DNA from: Nostoc sp. NOS(2021)
Lineage (GTDB): Bacteria > Cyanobacteriota > Cyanobacteriia > Cyanobacteriales > Nostocaceae
Length of the DNA stretch: 64,000 nucleotides
Reading direction: 5' to 3'
Assembly: GCF_017115025.1 (NCBI RefSeq)
Contig: NZ_JABXKM010000136.1
Coordinates: forward strand, 1-64,000
The notes below the pieces were generated by a model that was given only the letters and a program-made list of their open reading frames with translations, was not told the origin of the DNA and did no database searches. Positions 55,195 to 61,948 of this stretch are shown piece after piece. The position numbers and the translations under genes were made by a program. Positions within the stretch are counted from its first letter, which is position 1; every line of letters starts with the position of its first letter.

Positions 55195-55971
55195 TTACTT
55201 AGCATCCAATATGCTTTTGATGTCTGCTAGCTGCACCACTCCTGAAAAAGTTGGACTATTAATTATAAAGAAAGGTGTGCCAGAAACAGCCAATTTCTCA
55301 GCTAGCTGGATATCTTTCTTAATTGCGGAAGTGGCAAGAGTCAGGTCGCGTTTAAATTTACCCAAATCCAGATTCAGTTTTTTAGCAATATCTAAATATA
55401 ACCCCTGACCCAGTTGCTTTTGATTAGTAAATAGCGCATCATGATATTCCCAAAATTTGCCCTGCTGATATGCTGCCCAAGCTGCTGTCGCAGCTGGCAA
55501 TGCTTCAGCATGAATTGAAATCAGAGGTAAATTCTTGTAAACTAATCTTAGTTTATCTGGATACTTTGCTAATAATTGTTTCAAGGTTTTATGCGCCTCA
55601 GCACAATAGGGACATTGAAAATCTGAAAATTCTATTAGCACAGTTTTTGATTTAATTGAACCTATGGTGGGAGAGTCACCAATCACTATTTGAGGATTCG
55701 TCTTTAAATCCTGTAAAAATGCTTGCTGTGCTTGGTTTACTTTCTGTTGTTGTTGCTGCTGATAGGCTTGAACAGATTCAATAATTACCTCTGGGTGTTC
55801 CCGGATAATTTGTAATACTTGCTGTTCCAACTGCGGATCAATCGTGCTGGCAGCTTGTGCAGGAAATGACCAGGTGACAACCAAACATAGTAGACCTATT
55901 GCTGTCCAAGTACGCAGATACTGAAATAAGCAACTAAACCAATCAAAGAATGCACCCATACAAAAACTCAT
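55195..55971 (-). CDS. DsbA-family thiol oxidoreductase, exported
   Basis: 258 residues. N-terminal signal or membrane anchor (TAIGLLCLVVTWSFPAQAAS, to about 41), a Gln-rich helix (QQQQQKVNQAQQAF), then the thioredoxin fold with FSDFQCPYCAEAHKTL (CPYC active site, near 115) and cis-Pro SGTPFFIIN. Helical insert ALPAATAAWAAYQQGKFWEYHDALF as in DsbA/DSBA-like proteins. Forms or shuffles disulfides outside the cytoplasm. No DsbB/VKOR partner next to it. Confidence 0.87.
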   Translation of the reverse strand: MSFCMGAFFDWFSCLFQYLRTWTAIGLLCLVVTWSFPAQAASTIDPQLEQQVLQIIREHPEVIIESVQAYQQQQQQKVNQAQQAFLQDLKTNPQIVIGDSPTIGSIKSKTVLIEFSDFQCPYCAEAHKTLKQLLAKYPDKLRLVYKNLPLISIHAEALPAATAAWAAYQQGKFWEYHDALFTNQKQLGQGLYLDIAKKLNLDLGKFKRDLTLATSAIKKDIQLAEKLAVSGTPFFIINSPTFSGVVQLADIKSILDAK

Positions 55972-56001
55972 AAATACTTCTTTAAGGGGATTCTATACAT
56001 C

Positions 56002-56124
56002 AATACGGTTCAGTTAAGGCTTAACTCTTTAATCAAAGTCAATTTTTTAACGAACCGCCAAGGACGCAAAGGACGCAAAGGAAGAGAAGGAAGAAAAAGA
56101 AGAAATGCTTAAGTGAACTGTATT
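56002..56124. mobile_element. MITE-like element with AATAC...GTATT ends
   Basis: Inverted ends AATACGGTTCAGTTAAG / CTTAAGTGAACTGTATT (15 of 17). The core is AACGAACCGCCAAGGACGCAAAGGA-type purine-rich sequence. Best-preserved copy of the family at 12084-12215. Confidence 0.7.
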
Positions 56125-56148
56125 GTTATATACATTACTTTTTACTTG

Positions 56149-57030
56149 TTAAAAAGATCCAAGAATCATCCCAGCAAGTAAAATAAAACCAATCCACACG
56201 TTTTGCCGGAACATCTCACCATAAACAGGGTTGGGTAAGTCTGGCTGTCTTAATCGCAGAGACTGCCAAACCCATCCGATAGCAGCAACTGCAAGGCTAA
56301 TCCAGAAGGCTAAGTGCAGATGTATGAGTACACCTAACCAAGCCAATAACAAGATTGTGCCAGCAAAGAAAATTCCAATGGCTACAGGGGCATAATTCCC
56401 AAAAAATAGAGCGCTAGAATTAATACCAATGCGGCGATCGTCTTCTTTGTCGCTCATAGCATAAAGAGTATCAAATCCCAATGTCCATAATACAGTCGCA
56501 CCCCAAAGTAACCAAGTTGGTTGGGAAATTGTTTGTGTGACTGCACTCCAGCTAATCAATACGCCAAAACCCCAAGCGATGGAAAGCACCAGTTGCGGTA
56601 CGGCAAACACCCGCTTTGCACCTGGATAAAGCAGAATTACAGGTACTGCTGCCACACATAACCAAAAACTCAGGGGGTTAAGATAAAAGGCCAGGACTGC
56701 TGCACATGCTAGCGAGACGATCGCAACTACAATCCCAACTTTCACAGACAGGGCGCGAGAAGCGAGAGGGCGATCGCGTGTTCTCTCCACTTCTGGATCA
56801 ATATCCCGATCCCACAAATCGTTGACAACACACCCAGCCGCACTCGTGGCTAGAGTACCCAATATAATCACACCAACCAGAGGTAAAGGCGGTTTCCCAG
56901 AAGCTGCCAAAAACACAGCCCAAAGGGCAGGAATCATTAAAATTAACCGTCCTTCTGGTTTATGCCAGCGCAAAAGCCGGATAATTACAAGCCAAATTGG
57001 TGACTGGGGGCGTTCTGGCGTCGTTAACAT
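56149..57030 (-). CDS. ubiA: UbiA-type 4-hydroxybenzoate prenyltransferase
   Basis: 293 residues from the ATG at 57030 (MLTTPERPQSP). The frame extends to 57060, but that stretch is a TGGGCAT repeat. Eight or nine membrane helices; the two Asp-rich Mg-prenyl-diphosphate motifs are NDLWDRDIDPEVERTRDRPL near residue 73 and DTLYAMSDKEDDRRIG near residue 193. In cyanobacteria this enzyme attaches a solanesyl chain to 4-hydroxybenzoate for plastoquinone. It stands divergent from ppx. Confidence 0.9.
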   Translation of the reverse strand: MLTTPERPQSPIWLVIIRLLRWHKPEGRLILMIPALWAVFLAASGKPPLPLVGVIILGTLATSAAGCVVNDLWDRDIDPEVERTRDRPLASRALSVKVGIVVAIVSLACAAVLAFYLNPLSFWLCVAAVPVILLYPGAKRVFAVPQLVLSIAWGFGVLISWSAVTQTISQPTWLLWGATVLWTLGFDTLYAMSDKEDDRRIGINSSALFFGNYAPVAIGIFFAGTILLLAWLGVLIHLHLAFWISLAVAAIGWVWQSLRLRQPDLPNPVYGEMFRQNVWIGFILLAGMILGSF

Positions 57031-57036
57031 AGTATT

Positions 57037-57080
57037 AATTGGGCATTGGGCATTGGGCATTGGGCATTGGGCATTGGGAA
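57037..57080. repeat. TGGGCAT heptamer tandem repeat
   Basis: About five GGGCATT units ending in GGGAATTAG, directly upstream of ubiA. Same family as the tract at 15166-15219. The region 57081-57366 otherwise holds the divergent ubiA/ppx promoters and nothing else I can identify. Confidence 0.85.
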
Positions 57081-57366
57081 TTAGTATTTCTCCTATGCCC
57101 TATGCGCCATGCCCCATGCCCTAATTCACACATCTTTATATCTATAGAATAACGTTATTTGTTATTTGTAAAAACATAACCTAAAGTGGCAACTTTAAAT
57201 ATCTTTAAATAGTCACTAGGGTTATAAACATTAGGGTGAATATACTTAGCTCAGTTACCCTCGACCAACGGTCAATCTCAGAGCAAGTGTGTTGCAACAA
57301 ATATCAGTGCCAGCTACCCCGACATATCACCGTTTGCCATCATTTCTTATAAAGAGAGAAAACTAG

Positions 57367-59019
57367 ATGCTGAATTTAGTTTCGGCTAGCTGGGAGAGTG
57401 TTCCAACTCAACCACCTAACCAACATCGGATTATTGCTGCCATTGACCTGGGAACAAATTCTCTACACATGGTAGTAGTCAAAATTGACCCCACACTACC
57501 GGCTTTCAGCATTATCGCTAGAGAAAAAGAAACCGTCAGACTTGGCGATCGCAATCTAACTACAGGGGAACTCAAACCGGAGATAATTAAAAAGGCGATC
57601 GCTGCTTTAGGACGCTTCCAAGAAGTTGCCAAAACTATCAATGCTGAAACAATCATTGCTGTGGCAACTAGTGCTGTACGAGAAGCCCCCAATGGTAAAG
57701 ATTTTTTGCACACAGTAGAAACGGAGTTGGGTTTAAGCGTTGACTTGATTTCTGGTCAAGAAGAAGCGCGACGAATCTACCTTGGCGTGCTGTCGGGGAT
57801 GGAATTTCACAACCAGCCCCACATGATTGTTGATATTGGCGGTGGTTCCACAGAATTGATTTTGGGCGACAGTCACGAACCGCGTACTCTCACCAGTACC
57901 AAAGTTGGTGCAGTGCGACTGACTAGCGAATTAATCACTACCGACCCCATCAGTAACACTGAGTTTCAATACCTGCAAGCCTATGCACGTGGGATGTTAG
58001 AACGTTCCGTGGATGAGGTATTAGCAAACTTCCAACTTGGGGAATCTCCCCGTTTGGTGGGTACGGCTGGTACAATTGAAACCTTGGCGATGATTCATGC
58101 ACGGGAAAAGTCGGGTGTTATTCCTTCCACTCTCAATGGCTACCAGTTCAGTCTTAAAGACTTGCGAGAGTTGGTAAATCGCTTGCGGAAACTGAGTAAT
58201 TCAGAAACGGCTGCGATTCCCGGTATGCCAGATAAGCGGGCGGAAGTTATACTCGCTGGTGCAGTAATATTACAGGAAGCGATGACCCTTTTGGGTAGTG
58301 AATCGGTAACAGTGTGTGAGCGTTCTCTGAGGGAAGGCGTAATTGTAGACTGGATGCTAACCCACGGTTTAATTGAAGATAAGCTGCGCTACCAAAGTTC
58401 AGTTCGGGAACGGAATGTTCTAAAACTCGCTAATAAATACCACGTTAACTTAGAATATAGCGATCGCGTGGCAGCATTTGCCCAGAGTTTATTTGACCAA
58501 ACTCAAGGTACCCTACACCACTGGGGATCTGACGAGCGACAACTACTGTGGGCAGCTGCAATATTACACAATTGCGGTCATTATGTCAGCCATTCGTCTC
58601 ACCACAAACACTCTTACTATCTAATTCGCAATGGTGAATTACTCGGTTATACAGAAACCGAGATTGAAATCATTGCTAATTTAGCGCGTTATCATCGCAA
58701 ATCGCCGCCCAAGAAAAAACATGAAGATTACCAGAATTTGCTGACTAAACACCAGCGACAAATGGTCAGTCAATTGAGTGCAATTTTAAGATTGGCAGTG
58801 GCATTAGATAGACGACAAATTGGTGCGATCGCTCAAGTCCAATGTGAATATTATCCACAATTTCGGCAGGTAAACTTGCTGATTTTTCCATCTCAATCTG
58901 ATGATGATTGTGCTTTAGAACTCTGGAGTTTAGATTATAAAAAAGGAGTGTTTGAGGAAGAATTTGGAGTGAAATTAGTAGCGACTTTAGAAAAATATAG
59001 CGTTGCTAACTTGTCTTAG
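57367..59019 (+). CDS. ppx: Ppx/GppA exopolyphosphatase
   Basis: 550 residues. Actin-like fold in two halves (AAIDLGTNSLHMVVVKI, VATSAVREAPNG, DIGGGSTELILGD, VGTAGTIETLAMIH) followed by a C-terminal HD-like domain (AAILHNCGHYVSHSSHHKHSYYLIRN). Degrades polyphosphate from its ends and/or hydrolyses pppGpp. It is monocistronic, with a hairpin-T-run terminator. Confidence 0.92.
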   Translation: MLNLVSASWESVPTQPPNQHRIIAAIDLGTNSLHMVVVKIDPTLPAFSIIAREKETVRLGDRNLTTGELKPEIIKKAIAALGRFQEVAKTINAETIIAVATSAVREAPNGKDFLHTVETELGLSVDLISGQEEARRIYLGVLSGMEFHNQPHMIVDIGGGSTELILGDSHEPRTLTSTKVGAVRLTSELITTDPISNTEFQYLQAYARGMLERSVDEVLANFQLGESPRLVGTAGTIETLAMIHAREKSGVIPSTLNGYQFSLKDLRELVNRLRKLSNSETAAIPGMPDKRAEVILAGAVILQEAMTLLGSESVTVCERSLREGVIVDWMLTHGLIEDKLRYQSSVRERNVLKLANKYHVNLEYSDRVAAFAQSLFDQTQGTLHHWGSDERQLLWAAAILHNCGHYVSHSSHHKHSYYLIRNGELLGYTETEIEIIANLARYHRKSPPKKKHEDYQNLLTKHQRQMVSQLSAILRLAVALDRRQIGAIAQVQCEYYPQFRQVNLLIFPSQSDDDCALELWSLDYKKGVFEEEFGVKLVATLEKYSVANLS

Positions 59020-59098
59020 AAAGTAGGGTGCATTAACGCAGTGTAACGCACCTGTAAATAGCTTATATTTCATTAGACCTCTGGCAAAATTTCCCTAA

Positions 59099-59147
59099 CA
59101 CCCCACCCCCAGCCCCTCTCCGCAGGCGGAGTGGGGTTCTTTTTTTG
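59099..59147 (+). terminator. Rho-independent terminator of ppx
   Basis: Stem ACCCCAC...GTGGGGT with an inner CTCCGC-AG-GCGGAG hairpin, then CTTTTTTT. Lies 80 bases after the ppx stop. Confidence 0.7.
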
Positions 59148-60055
59148 ATTTATGCAAGAAGTCTATTCTTGTGACAATTCATCAGCTTGAGAAATTAGGC
59201 TCAATATAAAAGCTTGAGGTAAAAATCAGATGAATTTATCTGATAACCGTTCAACAGGGTGTGATTAGCAAAAAACACCCCATTATAAAATAGAACAAGA
59301 CTTTTTATCTCAATATGTTTTCAAAATTAAATAAAACCTCCTATCTAATTTTGACATCTTACTTAAGGATCAATTTATAAACTGTCCTAAGAAGCATTTA
59401 AAAATAAAAATTGGTAATTATAATATAGTTAACAATCTATTTAATGTAGGTTATGTTGCTATTGGATATCTAAGCCGGGAAAACTTAGATATCCTTATAT
59501 AAAATTTCAGTAAAACAGGCTCAATTGCTCGGTTCTCTGCACTGGAGAAAACTCATACCGTTTCACTTTCCTAATGATACAAATAAGTTGGGAGCGGCAG
59601 AGCATTGCTCATTGGCGGCGGTTATAAACCGTGTCTACACGAGGCTTTACCCACCTCTGTGGGTTACAAACCCTCAATTTTTTCTTAGCGGACTTTGTTT
59701 GTGTAGCCGCGAATTCCATTGCCCTGGCGCCCCTATAATAATGAGACAAAGTGATTATTGTGTGGATATTAGATACAGATCACTTATCCTTATCGACGTG
59801 AATTGGATGCAGACAAGGAAGTGAGGTAAATTCAGAGGTGAATCATTTAACTGACTTCTCACCGGATCTGGAAAACCTCTCTCTAAATCTCTCTCCTACA
59901 AGGAGAGAGACTTTGAATTTTCCCCCTTCCCGTGTCGGGAAGGGGGCTAGGGGGTTAGGTCTTTCGTAGGCTTTTCTACTTATAAACTAAAAAACTGCGT
60001 CATCTAGTACTGCTCAGAATTTAATCTGAGTTTGATCGCCAAAATAGTTTAATAT
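59148..60055. other. Gene-poor region with toxin-antitoxin fossil and repeats
   Basis: Holds a fossil of the toxin-antitoxin pair (59762-59849) and a C-rich palindromic repeat at about 59865-59962 (CTCTCCTACAAGGAGAG and CCCCCTTCCCGTGTCGGGAAGGGGG). The 99-codon ORF from 59525 runs through this patchwork and is not believed. Confidence 0.6.
59762..59849 (+). pseudogene. Fossil of a HicB-like/PIN toxin-antitoxin pair
   Basis: 59763-59792 (GGATATTAGATACAGATCAC...) matches the first codons of the PIN toxin at 60967-60995 (ILDTDHLSL). 59795-59849 matches the antitoxin's last codons plus the toxin start at 60910-60965. The order is reversed relative to the intact pair, as expected if two tandem pairs were joined by a deletion. 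Confidence 0.6.
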
Positions 60056-60508
60056 TTATTGAGTGATGCTGGACAAACTTTCTTGAATTTTTAGTTTATT
60101 TACAATACTTTCTTCCAAGAGATGATAGAGAAAATGAGGTGTGTTCAAATTAGCTGAGTGTAAAAGTTTTTGATAAACTTGGCAAGCTGAATCATCATTT
60201 AAAATCCTGTCATGAATGATTTTTGTCCATTCAGGTGCATTGATCATTAATTGGGGTACAACTTTAATAAAAGCCGCAATTTGCTCTTCTATATCAAAAG
60301 ATTCGAGAAAATGAATTAAGCTGAACATCACTTCTGGCTGTTGACATTGATCATCTAAAACAAGATGATATGCAGATAAATTTTGCTCATCAGGATTATC
60401 AGCTATTTCAGCTAAAGCATTTTCAAAGTCCGTAACTTGCTGTTGAGCTTGCATCAAGCGATTTTCTCTTAAAATTGCCAATAGATTGTTTTGATTCATG
60501 GGTTTCAA
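60056..60508 (-). CDS. Helical protein, Imm30-like immunity protein candidate
   Basis: 150 residues, nearly all predicted helix. Contains YHLVLDDQCQQPEVMFSLIHFLESFDIEEQIAAFIKVVPQLM and WTKIIHDRILNDDSACQVYQKLL, which resemble the Imm30 immunity family of polymorphic toxin systems as I remember it. No toxin gene lies next to it. Start at 60508 or the internal ATG at 60499. Assignment is tentative; neighbouring barstar and toxin-antitoxin genes support a toxin-defence setting. Confidence 0.5.
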   Translation of the reverse strand: MKPMNQNNLLAILRENRLMQAQQQVTDFENALAEIADNPDEQNLSAYHLVLDDQCQQPEVMFSLIHFLESFDIEEQIAAFIKVVPQLMINAPEWTKIIHDRILNDDSACQVYQKLLHSANLNTPHFLYHLLEESIVNKLKIQESLSSITQ

Positions 60509-60596
60509 CCTACTTTATCAAAAATACTTTGTATTGATTCAGCAGCTTTACTTAAAAATGTTATAATCAATATAAAACTTCAAAGATGAAAATATT

Positions 60597-60944
60597 ATGA
60601 ATTTAGCTGTAAAAACTACCTCTACGACAACTGCACCAAAGTTAACTTATGATGTGCTGATTGAAAATCAACCAGATGGCACAGTCAAAGCAATATTGTT
60701 AGGTTTACCAGACTGTCAAGGTTTAGGAAATACGGAAACGGAAGCAATAGAGAAACTCAGTCAAAGTTTGGAAACTCGGTTAGAAACAGCCAAAATTGTG
60801 ACTTTAGAAATTGAAGCGCCCAAAGTAGAAAATCCTTGGTTGAAAATAGCTGGCAAATATAAAGATGATCCGCAATTTGATGAGATGCTGGAATATATAG
60901 AAGAATATCGACGTGAATTGGATGCAGATAATGAAGCGAGATAA
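60597..60944 (+). CDS. HicB-like antitoxin of PIN toxin pair
   Basis: 115 residues. N-terminal half looks like a partial HicB fold (YDVLIENQPDGTVKAILLGLPDCQGLGNTETEAIEKLSQSL). The C-terminal tail NPWLKIAGKYKDDPQFDEMLEYIEEYRRELDAD is typical of antitoxins that wrap a PIN partner. The toxin starts 8 bases after the stop. It presumably neutralises the toxin and may autoregulate. Confidence 0.75.
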   Translation: MNLAVKTTSTTTAPKLTYDVLIENQPDGTVKAILLGLPDCQGLGNTETEAIEKLSQSLETRLETAKIVTLEIEAPKVENPWLKIAGKYKDDPQFDEMLEYIEEYRRELDADNEAR

Positions 60945-60952
60945 ATTCAGAG

Positions 60953-61378
60953 GTGAATGATTTAAGGATACTAGATACAGATCACCTATCATTGATGCAA
61001 AGAGGTAATCCATTTATTATCGAACGATTAAATACATTTAATACTCAAGACATTGCCATAACTATAGTTACAGCTACTGAACAACTACGGGGGCGAATGA
61101 ATATTATTAACAGGGCTGATTCATTAGATGAATTAGTCTTTGCTTATGCCAGATTAAAAGATACATTAGAAGACTTAAATACTCTCAAGGTGCTGCCATT
61201 TAGTCATGATGCTGGCAAAATTTGCGCTGAATTAGTTAAGCAAAAAATCCGCGTTGGGACTCAAGATTTACGCATTGCGGCAATTACGCTGTCAGTGAAT
61301 GGTATTTTGGTTACGCGCAACCGCAAGGATTTTGAAAAAGTGCCTAATTTGAGTTTAGAAGATTGGACTATATCTTAA
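60953..61378 (+). CDS. PIN-domain toxin, VapC type
   Basis: 141 residues from a GTG at 60953, coupled to the antitoxin. PIN acidic residues: Asp in ILDTDHLSL near residue 8, Glu in VTATEQLRGR near 43, Asp in GTQDLRIAAI near 105, then TRNRKDFEKVP. VapC-type toxins cut tRNA or rRNA to stop growth. All catalytic acids present, so it is probably active. Confidence 0.88.
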   Translation: MNDLRILDTDHLSLMQRGNPFIIERLNTFNTQDIAITIVTATEQLRGRMNIINRADSLDELVFAYARLKDTLEDLNTLKVLPFSHDAGKICAELVKQKIRVGTQDLRIAAITLSVNGILVTRNRKDFEKVPNLSLEDWTIS

Positions 61379-61400
61379 TTTGTCTTAAGGTTAATTTGAC

Positions 61401-61933
61401 CTATTTGTTTATAGTTAAAAAATTCAGAGTTATATTATTATCTTCCCAGTATTCTTTAGCTGAATTTAAAATATCCAATGCTATTTGGTACTGTGTCGGT
61501 TCAGCTTGAGCAAAGATATCAGCATGGTAATACAATATGACGTATCTCTCAGCCGGACACCATGTTAAATCGGTGATACATTCATCAAAAGCATCCCAGT
61601 TTGCACCAAAGTAAGTAGGTAGGCACGAATTAATCTAACTATGTAACAAAATGTAAAACCGTTAAAGTCCTTGTGATTGCTTCTCTACGAGACGCTACGC
61701 GAACGTTACACTGCGTTTCACTCGCAATGACATACTTGTAAATTTTCCCACCTACTTACTTATGTAGGAAATTGCATTGCTTCAGCAGCTTTACTTAAAA
61801 ATGTTTCTTTGCTATTAATTTTTTTACCATCAAGATAAAAAACTTTAGTTCCTGGTTCTGCGGCTATTTGTTCCACTGTTTCATGTATGCCTTGTTTTAT
61901 GTCTATTGACGAAACATTTATAAATTCACTCAT
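61401..61933 (-). pseudogene. Barstar-family inhibitor gene split by a MITE
   Basis: N-terminal part 61933-61763 (57 codons, MSEFINVSS...AAEAMQFPT; AGGAGG site just upstream) and C-terminal part 61613-61401 (70 codons and stop, YFGANWDAFDECITDL...). Together they give 127 residues with the barstar signature FPxYFGxNWDAFxDCITDL. An insertion (61614-61762) creates a stop right after FPT. Removing exactly 149 bases (element plus one TA) restores the frame, and both halves are free of other damage, so the hit is recent. Barstars block barnase-type ribonucleases. The gene lies 15 bases after the kinase-TPR gene on the same strand. Confidence 0.85.
61614..61760. mobile_element. 147-base MITE with TA target duplication, inside barstar
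   Basis: Flanked by TA at 61612-61613 and 61761-61762. Ends AGTAGGTAGGCACGAA and (complement of the right end) AGTAAGTAGGTGGGAA match at 12 of 16. TA duplication and short inverted ends are the mark of IS630/Tc1-mariner-type transposition. Inside is a CTCTACGAGACGCTACGCGAACG repeat motif. No transposase encoded. Confidence 0.8.
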
Positions 61934-61948
61934 GTATTCCTCCTTATA

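Noticed and set aside
59525-59824. 99-codon plus-strand ORF
   Set aside because: Runs through the toxin-antitoxin fossil and unrelated sequence; composition is not protein-like and no start signal was seen.
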